A stretch of 64,000 nt of DNA, from positions 2,976,001 through 3,040,000 of the forward strand of contig NZ_CP142860.1 in assembly GCF_036287215.1 (NCBI RefSeq), in the 5' to 3' direction. This document shows positions 34,465-43,473 of this stretch, in pieces. The stretch comes from Caproiciproducens sp. CPB-2 (GTDB lineage Bacteria; Bacillota; Clostridia; Oscillospirales; Acutalibacteraceae). Within the stretch, counting starts at the first letter, position 1; every line of letters begins with the position of its first letter. The position numbers and the translations under genes are program-made. Below the pieces are notes generated by a model, which did no database searches, was not told the DNA's origin, and saw only the letters and a program-made list of their open reading frames with translations.

Positions 34465-34637
34465 GGTGCGAACGGCAAGCGCACATGCTTTTACTCTGCT
34501 GTTCGCACCTTATAATGTTTTATTATTATTTCTATTAGGAATTATATTCTGATTTTTTGAGATGATCTCCAGCCAATTTATAGGAAAATCGCTGTTATCT
34601 TTCTTGATAACATGCGATTCATTTGTTACTTTTTGCT
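34461..34637 (+). promoter_or_regulatory. CRISPR leader with a 13-bp inverted repeat
   Basis: The leader runs from the cas2 stop to the first repeat. It begins with perfect 13-bp arms, ATAAGGTGCGAAC (34461-34473) and GTTCGCACCTTAT (34501-34513), around a 27-base centre; the left arm overlaps the cas2 stop codon. The right arm runs into TATAAT (34511-34516), which with TTTACT upstream could be the array promoter. The rest is AT-rich. New spacers are added at its downstream end. Confidence 0.75.
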
Positions 34638-37600
34638 GTCGCTCCCCACACGGGAGCGTGGATTGAAATAAGAATTTGGTTGCTCCTGCTCAGGCTCCGA
34701 AGGGTCGCTCCCCACACGGGAGCGTGGATTGAAATGGTATCAAGGACAAACCTATGCGAAAGAGCGGAAGTCGCTCCCCACACGGGAGCGTGGATTGAAA
34801 TCCTATTCGGCTGATTCGGATAGGCTATGCACTGCGTCGCTCCCCACACGGGAGCGTGGATTGAAATGGCTCGGACGGCAGCACCGAAGAATAAGGCCCG
34901 CGTCGCTCCCCACACGGGAGCGTGGATTGAAATACTATGAACGATCAGAAGAAAAACGAGATCATCAGTCGCTCCCCACACGGGAGCGTGGATTGAAATG
35001 CGAGCTGCTCGACCTCAAGGCCGGAGCTCCCGCGTCGCTCCCCACACGGGAGCGTGGATTGAAATGACAAGCACTTCGCCTCGAATCTCGGGACGATCGG
35101 TCGCTCCCCACACGGGAGCGTGGATTGAAATGAGTCACGGGACGCGAAGGCCGTCCTCGGCGTCTGTCGCTCCCCACACGGGAGCGTGGATTGAAATGCA
35201 CTCGGCACCAACGTCAAATATGCGGCGACGCGTCGCTCCCCACACGGGAGCGTGGATTGAAATGCCTTGCACCACGCAAGGAAGTCGTCGTAGTCGTGTC
35301 GCTCCCCACACGGGAGCGTGGATTGAAATGGTATGCGTGGTACAATTCCACATGCAACCGCAGGTCGCTCCCCACACGGGAGCGTGGATTGAAATCTCAC
35401 AGCGACCGCCAAGTTCACCGGGGCGCCGAGTCGCTCCCCACACGGGAGCGTGGATTGAAATCTCTCCCACGCTACGGGGCCGTGGCTCGACCTCGTCGCT
35501 CCCCACACGGGAGCGTGGATTGAAATCTCCAAGCGCTGTTTTAAAGCCTTACGAGCTTCGGTCGCTCCCCACACGGGAGCGTGGATTGAAATAAACTCAG
35601 CCGCTTATTGAGAAGATGCAAGAGGAGTCGCTCCCCACACGGGAGCGTGGATTGAAATGATTGAGGGGATATAATTGTCGGAAGCCCAGGTAGTCGCTCC
35701 CCACACGGGAGCGTGGATTGAAATCATCCGTACAGTCATATACCGTTGCGGCCAACTTGTCGCTCCCCACACGGGAGCGTGGATTGAAATAGAATGGCGA
35801 ACCGGGTAAAAGTGGAAGATAGAAGTCGCTCCCCACACGGGAGCGTGGATTGAAATAATATGGTTGCAATGAAATCCATACAGCAAAGATGTCGCTCCCC
35901 ACACGGGAGCGTGGATTGAAATACTGACGTCTGCGCAGCGGTAGATATCCTTACCAGTCGCTCCCCACACGGGAGCGTGGATTGAAATGTAATGCCTGAG
36001 CATAAAACCCACTGGAAAAAGCGTCGCTCCCCACACGGGAGCGTGGATTGAAATTTGCTGGAGGTTACAATATCCAACGTCTTCACAGTCGCTCCCCACA
36101 CGGGAGCGTGGATTGAAATTGCACTCAGTGCCCCCGCCTCCATCAACTCGTGAGTCGCTCCCCACACGGGAGCGTGGATTGAAATGCATTACTTTGCGGG
36201 CCGCGCGCTGCCTGTCTATGTCGCTCCCCACACGGGAGCGTGGATTGAAATGCATTACTTTGCGGGCCGCGCGCTGCCTGTCTATGTCGCTCCCCACACG
36301 GGAGCGTGGATTGAAATGTATTCGCGTAAACCTCAACCCGTGGAGCCAGAGGTCGCTCCCCACACGGGAGCGTGGATTGAAATTATTCCGGTACTCCGGG
36401 GAGTGGAAAAAGCTTAAGGTCGCTCCCCACACGGGAGCGTGGATTGAAATACCACGCCGCAATCCTGTTTCGAGTAAGAATGAAGTCGCTCCCCACACGG
36501 GAGCGTGGATTGAAATATCCCATGATCTTTAGCCCAATTGATACTCGCATGTCGCTCCCCACACGGGAGCGTGGATTGAAATGACAAAGGCCATATTTTA
36601 CCTCCTTAAAATGAGGTCGCTCCCCACACGGGAGCGTGGATTGAAATGATTTTATCGTTACGACTATGGAGGCGTGGCTTGGTCGCTCCCCACACGGGAG
36701 CGTGGATTGAAATGATTTTATCGTTACGACTATGGAGGCGTGGCTTGGTCGCTCCCCACACGGGAGCGTGGATTGAAATCATCATCTGAGCACTGTACCA
36801 AGTCGGCAGCACGGTCGCTCCCCACACGGGAGCGTGGATTGAAATATGATGACGAATCGAATTATCTTGATCAGCTCCCGTCGCTCCCCACACGGGAGCG
36901 TGGATTGAAATTTATTCCGAAAAACAGACACTGGCAAGGAAAAGGGTCGCTCCCCACACGGGAGCGTGGATTGAAATTCGATGGACTCTTTGAATGCATT
37001 CAAGCCGCTTGGTCGCTCCCCACACGGGAGCGTGGATTGAAATGGTTATTACCTACACAGCGGGCTATGATGCCGATGTCGCTCCCCACACGGGAGCGTG
37101 GATTGAAATATTCACCGTACTGGACATCCTTCGGGGCCTTGAGTCGCTCCCCACACGGGAGCGTGGATTGAAATATGGCTGCAAGCCTTTATGAACTGCG
37201 TGAAATCGTCGCTCCCCACACGGGAGCGTGGATTGAAATATGGCTGCAAGCCTTTATGAACTGCGTGAAATCGTCGCTCCCCACACGGGAGCGTGGATTG
37301 AAATGACATTTGCCCTGTCTGCGGATGGGAAAATGATGGGTCGCTCCCACACGGGAGCGTGGATTGAAATCAATTAATCAAACGGCAAATCTTCTGCCGC
37401 AATAGTCGCTCCCCACACGGGAGCGTGGATTGAAATCTTTCTATCGGTTTCTCCGGCATTTTTAGGTCGCTCCCCACACGGGAGCGTGGATTGAAATTTT
37501 CATGTAGCCATAAATTGCATGCTCAACTTTAGGTCGCTCCCACACGGGAGCGTGGATTGAAACAACTCTCATGTAAGCGCATAATTAATGATTATGCGTC

Positions 37601-37674
37601 GCTCCCGCACGGGAGCGTGGATTGAAACTTCCTCCTGTTCCGGCTTGTGGGCGTAGGCAAGGTCGCTCCCATAC
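34638..37674 (+). CRISPR. Type I-C CRISPR array: 46 full repeats plus a truncated one
   Basis: The 32-base repeat starts GTCGCTCCCC and ends GTGGATTGAAAT; its inner GCTCCC/GGGAGC forms the hairpin cut by Cas5d. Counting by eye gives 46 full repeats from 34638 to 37628 and a decayed last copy at 37662-37674. Spacers are mostly 33-35 bases, one is 29 (37437-37465). Three adjacent spacer pairs are identical: 36186/36252, 36648/36714 and 37175/37240. The repeats at 37340, 37533 and 37598 are 31 bases (one C missing), and the last two end GAAAC. The distal, oldest end is therefore degenerate while the leader end is uniform, as expected for an array grown from cas2. Confidence 0.97.
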
Positions 37675-37800
37675 AAAAACTAACTGCGCGCTGAACGTTC
37701 TGCGTAAAAATCCAATTTGGAATTTTAATTGCACAATCATCCGGTATCCTTGATAGCAGGGCCTTGTATAACGTCGATCTGAAGGAAGGACGGTGACCGC

Positions 37801-38331
37801 TTGAAACACATTCCGAATATTCTCTCTATCAGCAGGATCGTGCTTCTGCTCTTTCTGTTTTTTACACTTCACAATCCTCCGCTGTTTTCTGTAATCTATC
37901 TTTTCTGCGGACTCAGCGATATTCTGGACGGCTATATCGCGCGGAAAACGAAAACGCAAAGCGATCTGGGCGCCCGACCGGATTCCATCGCGGACTTTCT
38001 CCTGTTCACGGTCATAACCGTATCCGTTATTCTGTGGATCGGGGAAAAGGGCCGGGTATTTCTTCCCCTTGTTATCGCTGTTGCCCTCATTCGTCTTGCA
38101 AATATTGTAATGGCTGCCCTGAAATACCATACTCTCGCCATGCTGCACACCTGGGGAAATAAACTGGCGGGATTTCTTCTTTTTATAACCCCGTTTTTCC
38201 TTCTTTACCAGCATACACAGATTCTCTGGCCCGTATGTATCGTCGCGGCCCTGTCCGCAGCAGAGGAAAGCCTGATCCATCTCACCTCCCCCACCCTTGA
38301 CCTCAACAGAAAAAGCATCTTTAAATTTTGA
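37801..38331 (+). CDS. CDP-alcohol phosphatidyltransferase family membrane protein
   Basis: A 176-residue protein with about five to six membrane helices. It carries the family signature in SDILDGYIARKTKTQSDLGA followed by RPDSIAD, where the two aspartates of DGxxAR and the two of DSxAD bind metal and the CDP-alcohol. Such enzymes join an alcohol such as glycerol phosphate, inositol phosphate or serine to a phosphatidyl group in the membrane. Which alcohol is used here cannot be told. The TTG start at 37801 follows a GGAAGG. It stands alone between the CRISPR array and a bidirectional terminator. Confidence 0.85.
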   Translation: MKHIPNILSISRIVLLLFLFFTLHNPPLFSVIYLFCGLSDILDGYIARKTKTQSDLGARPDSIADFLLFTVITVSVILWIGEKGRVFLPLVIAVALIRLANIVMAALKYHTLAMLHTWGNKLAGFLLFITPFFLLYQHTQILWPVCIVAALSAAEESLIHLTSPTLDLNRKSIFKF

Positions 38332-38350
38332 CATTACAGAGACCAAATAG

Positions 38351-38380
38351 AAAAAAGGCCGTTAAAACGGCCTTTCTCAC
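38351..38380. terminator. Bidirectional terminator
   Basis: Nine-bp arms AAAGGCCGT (38354-38362) and ACGGCCTTT (38367-38375) with a four-base loop, A-run on the left and T-rich on the right. It separates the convergent phosphatidyltransferase and cohesin-like genes. Confidence 0.85.
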
Positions 38381-38434
38381 GGTAAAATATTATCGTATAC
38401 CGACGGCCGTCAGGCCGTTTTCTTTTTATGAGCG

Positions 38435-39565
38435 CTATTCCCTGGGCTTGATTTTCAGATAAAGGCTGAGCGCAATTCCAAGCAGTATGCACAAAGCGGC
38501 TGTAAGCATTCCATTCACATAGACGGGCATCTGATTCCCGATAATATAAATATTCCTGCCGCCATAGCCGGTATTTGCATATGGCTGGGCAGCCGTCTGT
38601 ACCGCCTGCGGCTGAGCCGGATTCTCCGCTTCCGCAGCCGCTGAAAAATCATCTTCCCCTTGCGCTGCCATTTCTTCTGTTTCCTTTTCAGGCAGTTGGG
38701 CCTTCCCGGCATCCGTTTTCTCCGGCCCGGATGCCTTTTCACCGGAACGCGGCGGATCCGAGCTGAGTCCGGCAGACCCCGCGGGTTTTTCAGCCCTGCT
38801 GACAAGGACGACATACTGTACCTGATTTGTTTTATCGGCGGAAGTGACCGTCGCGACAATGGGCGTATCCGTGCCGGGCTTGAAAAGGGATTTCCGGTTG
38901 ATTTTGACCGTCCCGCCTTCTTCCGCGCGGGCGTAAAATTCCACCGACTCCACCGTGTAACCGACGGACATCCGGTATTGATAGACGTCGGGGGAAAATC
39001 CCGGTACCAGCTCGCCGTTATACGGGTCCAAGCGGGAAAGCGCCGCCTCGTCGGAAGGCTCTTCCTCCGGCGGTTCGATGGAAACGGTCAGATTCTCCTC
39101 AATATCCACATCCAGCTGCTTCGCCGCATAGTTGCACACTTCGTCGATATGCGCGTTGATCGCCGTATCGCCCGAAGAAGCGCCGTCCCTGACCTGAAAC
39201 ACAAAGGAAATGATATTCCCGGAAAGCTGGGGCGCGGCGCCCTGATCCACGTTGCACACATAAACGCTGCAGATCGGGTTCGACACGCTGTTTGTGACCA
39301 TCGTCCCGCTTTTGATCTGCGAGGACGTCTCGGTACGGACAAAGCTGAGCGCTTCGGCGTGATACCCAATCCGCATCCGGAACCCGGCCGCGGTGTCGGG
39401 GACCTGCCCCGCGTTGATCTGCAGCTTGACCAGCTCCCCGCGCGCGGCGGAGGACTTGTCCACGCTGTATGTAAAATAGGGTACGGTAGCGGCGTGCGCA
39501 GGAATCCGTAAAATCACCGGAAGCAGCAGTAAAAGCAAAAAGGCGCGAAGATCCTGTTTTTTCAC
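38435..39565 (-). CDS. Membrane-anchored surface protein with cohesin-like and cadherin-like beta domains
   Basis: A GTG at 39563-39565 with GGGGGGAG six bases upstream gives a 376-residue protein. It starts with a signal peptide (KKQDLRAFLLLLLLPVILR, cleavage near AHA-ATV). Residues about 28-160 form a cohesin-like beta sandwich (SAARGELVKLQINAGQVP, GFRMRIGYHAEALSFV, FVFQVRDGASSGD). A second beta domain follows (LSRLDPYNGELVPGFSPDVY, then YVVLVSR), the cadherin-like PF12733 pattern. A Pro/Glu/Ala-rich linker leads to a C-terminal membrane helix and a KIKPRE end. This is a cell-surface protein; dockerin binding or wall interaction is possible but unproven. Confidence 0.75.
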   Translation of the reverse strand: MKKQDLRAFLLLLLLPVILRIPAHAATVPYFTYSVDKSSAARGELVKLQINAGQVPDTAAGFRMRIGYHAEALSFVRTETSSQIKSGTMVTNSVSNPICSVYVCNVDQGAAPQLSGNIISFVFQVRDGASSGDTAINAHIDEVCNYAAKQLDVDIEENLTVSIEPPEEEPSDEAALSRLDPYNGELVPGFSPDVYQYRMSVGYTVESVEFYARAEEGGTVKINRKSLFKPGTDTPIVATVTSADKTNQVQYVVLVSRAEKPAGSAGLSSDPPRSGEKASGPEKTDAGKAQLPEKETEEMAAQGEDDFSAAAEAENPAQPQAVQTAAQPYANTGYGGRNIYIIGNQMPVYVNGMLTAALCILLGIALSLYLKIKPRE

Positions 39566-39593
39566 AGACGGCTCCCCCCAACGGCAGATAGAT

Positions 39594-39632
39594 AAAAACC
39601 AGCTGAGCCGGTTTTCCGGCAAAGCTGATTTT
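39594..39632 (-). terminator. Terminator after the CrtO-like gene
   Basis: AGCTGAGCCGG (39601-39611) pairs imperfectly with CCGGCAAAGCT (39616-39626) around TTTT, followed on the minus strand by a T-run. It lies directly downstream of the CrtO-like gene. Confidence 0.6.
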
Positions 39633-39650
39633 TAAAAAACATTTGATTTA

Positions 39651-40160
39651 TCAAGCGGTAACGGTCTGCCCCATTCCGTTCGCGCGCAGATCGCGTAAGA
39701 GTTTTTTACGCAGGACTTGCAGCCGGAAACGGTTATACCGCTGGATGATGGCAAAGGGCAGGTTTCCAAGCATAATCAAAAAAGAAAACACGATTCCCAC
39801 TAAAAAGGGGTTAATCAGCATTGTAACGACAATACAGATACAGTTTTTCAGATGCACCCACTCGCCCCTGCAGGTTTCAAAAATAAACTCGTCGACATAA
39901 TCAATGGAAATATCCGTAAGATGCTCTTTGGAAAAGCCGTCTTTGCCGATATGCTGCGGCACTCTGTCCTTCCAAAGCTGAATCTTCAATTTATCCCTGT
40001 ACCAACGCCCGCCGTGTTCCCATTCCTTCGGCGCGTAACGCTCCTTCTGGGAAATGGAATGGGGAAGCTTGACACCGGCCAGAAAGACCGTCAAATGCCA
40101 GACGCCGATAATAAAAAGATTCCATAGAAACATGTTGAGAAATGATAGATTTTTCAGCAT
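39651..40160 (-). CDS. CrtO-like acyltransferase family membrane protein
   Basis: The ATG at 40158-40160 has GGGAAGGG eight bases upstream and gives a 169-residue membrane protein. Helices lie near residues 8-30 and 110-145. The central part has KIQLWKDRVPQHIGKDGFSK and the membrane part ends NLPFAIIQRYNRFRLQ. This pattern (KxWKDxLP, GFSK, RAEWVHW-like, IxIQRYNR) is that of glycosyl-diaponeurosporenoate acyltransferase CrtO of staphyloxanthin synthesis. No carotenoid gene is nearby, so the protein probably acylates another glycolipid or is an uncharacterised relative. Monocistronic with its own terminator. Confidence 0.7.
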   Translation of the reverse strand: MLKNLSFLNMFLWNLFIIGVWHLTVFLAGVKLPHSISQKERYAPKEWEHGGRWYRDKLKIQLWKDRVPQHIGKDGFSKEHLTDISIDYVDEFIFETCRGEWVHLKNCICIVVTMLINPFLVGIVFSFLIMLGNLPFAIIQRYNRFRLQVLRKKLLRDLRANGMGQTVTA

Positions 40161-40274
40161 TTGTAATCCCTTCCCTGTAAAAATGAAAGTCCGGCCAATC
40201 ATAATATGCATGTGATAATATTAACGTACACATATTATAATACAATTTACAGGCATGTGCAAGATGAAAGCCGA

Positions 40275-41651
40275 TCAGCGTTCCCTGTATTTTTTTACAA
40301 TCATGTTCGCGCATTTGTAAACGTCGCCGCCGCCCAGGGTAAGGATCAGATCGCCGTCTTCCGCGTTGGCGGTCACGTACTCCGTAATTTCCTCAAAGGT
40401 TTTAAACCATACGCTGCCCGGGATTTTGTCGGCCAGATCCTTTGCGTAAATATGGTAGGTGTTCTCCTCGCGCACCGCGAGGATTTCGGAAAGGACAACC
40501 CTGTCCGGGATGGAAAGCGCCTTTGCGAATTCGTCCAGAAGCAGGTAGGTTCTGGAATAGGTGTGGGGCTGGAAAACCGCCCACACGCGCCGGAAATTCA
40601 TTTTCATGGCGGCGGAAAGGGTCGCCGTCAGTTCCGTGGGATGGTGCGCAAAGTCGTCGGCAACCGTAATCCCGCCGAACGTGCCGAGGATTTCAAAACG
40701 CCTGTGGACGCCGGTAAACTGGTGCAGGCTTTCCGCGATGGTGTCTGCCTTAACGCCCATGCTGTCCGCCGCGGCAAACGAAGCCAGCGCGTTATAGATA
40801 TTGTGCTTTCCGGGGATACTCAGCGTTACATCCGCGAGCTTTTCCCCGTTTTTCATCACCGAGAAGCATTCCCTTGCCCCTTTTGTGTCCGCGATATGAT
40901 CGGCGTAATACTCATTGGACGGGTTCAGGCCGAACGTAACGACGGACGCATTTTTTATGCCCTCCACCGCCTTCATGGTATTGGCGTCGTCGCCGTTGAC
41001 AATGAGCGTCTTTGACGTCTGGAGCGCAAACTGATGGAAGGATTTTATGATATTCTCCACCGTCCCGAAGTAATCCAGATGGTCGGCGTCTATGTTGAGG
41101 ATGATCGACGTTTCGGGGTTCAGCTGCAAAAAGGTGTCCACATATTCGCACGCCTCGCAGACGATGGTGCCGGATTTGCCCACGCGCCCGTTCCCGCCGA
41201 TCAGCGGGAGCTTTCCGCCGATGACAGCCGAGGGGTCTTTTCCCGCGTGAAGCAGAATCTGGGTAATCATCGCGGTCGTGGTCGTCTTGCCGTGCGTACC
41301 GGAAACCGCCACCGGGTGCGGGTAGCGGCGCGTCACCATGCCGAGCATGACGGAGCGCTCCACAACCGGGATTCCCTTTTCGCGGGCGGCGACAAGCTCC
41401 GGGTTGTCGGCCTTGACGGCCGCCGTGTACACGAGCATTTCGGCGTCGCCTATGTTTTCCGGCCTGTGACCCATTGAGACGGGAATTCCGTAGGAACGGA
41501 TCCTGGCGAGCGTATCGGACTCGTTGGTGTCCGACCCGGTCAGTTCATAGCCGCGGTGGTACAGGATTTCAGCGATCGGGCACATGCCGGAACCGCCGAT
41601 TCCCACAAAATGTATTTTCTTAACCTTGGATAAAGTATCTTGATAATCCAT
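40275..41651 (-). CDS. murC: UDP-N-acetylmuramate--L-alanine ligase
   Basis: The 458-residue Mur ligase adds L-alanine to UDP-MurNAc in the cytoplasm, the first amino acid of the peptidoglycan stem. The N-terminal Rossmann-like domain shows HFVGIGGSGMCPIAEIL, the central ATPase domain GTHGKTTTTAMITQ, and later motifs NIDADHLDYFG and GVHRRFEILG with DDFAHHPTE. Length and motif order are normal for MurC. It stands alone on the minus strand. A structured sequence at 41701-41789 lies about 50 bases before its start and may be part of its leader. The start ATG is preceded by AAGGAGCTC. Confidence 0.96.
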   Translation of the reverse strand: MDYQDTLSKVKKIHFVGIGGSGMCPIAEILYHRGYELTGSDTNESDTLARIRSYGIPVSMGHRPENIGDAEMLVYTAAVKADNPELVAAREKGIPVVERSVMLGMVTRRYPHPVAVSGTHGKTTTTAMITQILLHAGKDPSAVIGGKLPLIGGNGRVGKSGTIVCEACEYVDTFLQLNPETSIILNIDADHLDYFGTVENIIKSFHQFALQTSKTLIVNGDDANTMKAVEGIKNASVVTFGLNPSNEYYADHIADTKGARECFSVMKNGEKLADVTLSIPGKHNIYNALASFAAADSMGVKADTIAESLHQFTGVHRRFEILGTFGGITVADDFAHHPTELTATLSAAMKMNFRRVWAVFQPHTYSRTYLLLDEFAKALSIPDRVVLSEILAVREENTYHIYAKDLADKIPGSVWFKTFEEITEYVTANAEDGDLILTLGGGDVYKCANMIVKKYRER

Positions 41652-41700
41652 GCTTGTTGAGCTCCTTAAATGAGATAATGTGACAGCGTTTCCAATTCAA

Positions 41701-41789
41701 TTGCAGCGTTTTCGGTTAAACCGCTCCTCACCTTCCGTGAGGAAAAAGCCGTTCGGTCCCGTGACCCGGCGCAAATGAAACCGCTGCAA
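41701..41789 (-). promoter_or_regulatory. Structured leader candidate upstream of murC
   Basis: An 8-bp outer stem, TTGCAGCG (41701-41708) with CGCTGCAA (41782-41789), encloses a hairpin CCTCAC/GTGAGG (41726-41731 with 41737-41742) and a smaller GGTC/GACC hairpin. This multi-stem shape is placed like a 5' leader of murC. It lacks the T-box consensus and matches no riboswitch I know. The remaining gap to dpaA holds only the dpaA ribosome binding site and AT-rich sequence. Confidence 0.35.
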
Positions 41790-41947
41790 AATATTGATCC
41801 TCTCTATTATATTGCCATACCTGTTTATAATAAACAGTTTTTCGGATATTTGCAATAAAAAATAAAATCAAAACGAAAATACCGCGTAATCACACCGAGC
41901 GTTCCATCTCCATAATATGGAGAAAGAAGTTTGTGGAGGTTTGTACA

Positions 41948-42808
41948 ATGGTCGATATAAACAGTTTCGGCGTACTGGGCGGTGACAAACGCCAGATTGC
42001 GCTGGCCGAATCCATTGCGTCGGACGGCTACACCGTCTATGTCTATGGATTTGACAACATCGAATTTTCCAAGGACGTAAAAAAGGCGGATCTTGAAGAA
42101 ATAATAATCCGGTGTGAAAATATGATCCTTCCGCTGCCGGTTACGGCGGACGGCAGTCATCTGAATATGGTTTTCAGCGAAAACAGCATCGAGCTGAACG
42201 ACAGCTTTGCCGAACTGATGAGAAATAAACAGGTTTACGGAGGAATGATGGGAAAGCTTTACCAGACCAGCGACGTGTGGGATTCCATCGACGCCTATGA
42301 TTATTATACCCGGGAGGAATTCGCCGTGCACAACGCCGTTCCCGCCGCGGAAGGCGCGATCGAGATCGCGATGCGCGAGTACCCCGGTACCGTCAGCCAG
42401 AGCAAATGCCTTGTTGTCGGCTACGGAAGAATCGGAAAAATTCTGGCGATGATGCTGCGCGGGCTGGGAGCTTCGGTGACGGTGAGCGCCCGCAGATATT
42501 CCGATATCGCCTGGATCGAATCCTTCGGGTATTCCTCCGCCCTGACGGACAAAATCTGCGACAAAGATCAGTACGACGTTATTTTCAACACGGCGCCCGC
42601 TTTGATATTCAACCGGCGCATGCTTTCGAAGATGCGCTCCAAACCGCTGATCATCGACCTTTCGTCCCCGCCCGGCGGCGTGGATTACGAAGCCGCGCAG
42701 AAATTCGGCATCAAGGCGATCCACGCTCTTTCCCTGCCCGGAAAGGTCGCTCCGAAAACCGCCGGTGAAATCATCAAAAATACCATTTATAATATGATGG
42801 AGGAGTGA
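41948..42808 (+). CDS. dpaA: Dipicolinate synthase subunit A
   Basis: A 286-residue NAD(P)-binding protein of the DpaA/SpoVFA family. It begins VDINSFGVLGGDKRQIALAE and has a Rossmann motif CLVVGYGRIGKILAMMLRG near residue 160, then IDLSSPPGGVDYEAA near the end. With DpaB it makes dipicolinic acid from dihydrodipicolinate in the mother cell during sporulation, giving spores heat resistance. The ATG at 41948 is chosen because GGAGGT lies seven bases before it. dpaB follows after three bases. Its presence marks the organism as an endospore former. Confidence 0.95.
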   Translation: MVDINSFGVLGGDKRQIALAESIASDGYTVYVYGFDNIEFSKDVKKADLEEIIIRCENMILPLPVTADGSHLNMVFSENSIELNDSFAELMRNKQVYGGMMGKLYQTSDVWDSIDAYDYYTREEFAVHNAVPAAEGAIEIAMREYPGTVSQSKCLVVGYGRIGKILAMMLRGLGASVTVSARRYSDIAWIESFGYSSALTDKICDKDQYDVIFNTAPALIFNRRMLSKMRSKPLIIDLSSPPGGVDYEAAQKFGIKAIHALSLPGKVAPKTAGEIIKNTIYNMMEE

Positions 42809-42811
42809 AAG

Positions 42812-43384
42812 ATGAAAAGCCTTACTTTCGGTTACGCCCTCTGCGGTTCCTTCTGCACCTTCGACAAGGCGATCGAGCAAATCCGCGTCCTTGTTGAAGC
42901 GGGGTACGACATTCTGCCGATCATGTCGCAGAACGCCGCGACGACGGACACCCGCTTTGGGAAAGCGGACGATTTTATCTGGGAGATCGAAGACCTCTGC
43001 GATAAAAAAATCATCAAAAGCATGGTGGAGGCGGAACCCATCGGGCCGAAAAAGATGGTCGACCTGATGATCGTCGCTCCCTGCACCGGCAACACGCTGG
43101 CCAAAATCGCGAACGGAATCACCGACACCACCGTGACCATGGCGGTGAAGTCCAACCTGCGCATCGGCAGGCCGGTGCTTCTGGCCCCTGCCACAAACGA
43201 CGCGCTCGCCGCGTCGGCGCAGAATATCGCAAAATTACTCAATACCAAAAACATCTATTTCGTTCCTATGAAACAGGATGACCCTGGCAAAAAGCCGACC
43301 TCCGTGGTCGCGGACTTCAGCCTGATTCAGCCCGCGGCGCTTGCCGCGCTGGAGGGAAGGCAGCTTCAGCCCATCCTGCTGTGA
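42812..43384 (+). CDS. dpaB: Dipicolinate synthase subunit B
   Basis: A 190-residue flavoprotein-fold protein of the DpaB/SpoVFB family, starting SLTFGYALCGSFCTFDKAIE. It carries MVDLMIVAPCTGNTLAKIAN and LLAPATNDALAASAQNI, the flavoprotein family blocks. It forms the second subunit of dipicolinate synthase with DpaA, whose gene ends three bases upstream. GGAGGAGTG precedes the ATG. Expression is expected in the mother cell from a sigma-K type promoter, but none was firmly identified. Confidence 0.95.
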   Translation: MKSLTFGYALCGSFCTFDKAIEQIRVLVEAGYDILPIMSQNAATTDTRFGKADDFIWEIEDLCDKKIIKSMVEAEPIGPKKMVDLMIVAPCTGNTLAKIANGITDTTVTMAVKSNLRIGRPVLLAPATNDALAASAQNIAKLLNTKNIYFVPMKQDDPGKKPTSVVADFSLIQPAALAALEGRQLQPILL

Positions 43385-43473
43385 GGATGGATATTCATAA
43401 ATATTTATGCGGATTTCTTGTAAGTTAGTCAATAAATGTGATATGATAAAGCAATGAAATGGAAGTGAAAGGA

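Noticed and set aside
34619..37309. Many long open frames on both strands across the CRISPR array, encoding repeated SLPTRERGLK-, SIHAPVWGAT- or VAPHTGAWIE-like peptides
   Set aside because: They are translations of the repeat itself. The regular 32-base repeat plus about 34-base spacer keeps frames open by chance; no start signals or families are present.
37681..37800. Further CRISPR repeats or a second leader after the array
   Set aside because: No repeat remnants beyond 37674 could be recognised.
41701..41789. T-box riboswitch reading of the murC leader
   Set aside because: The conserved T-box sequence with GGGTGGNACCGCG is not present and no terminator follows.
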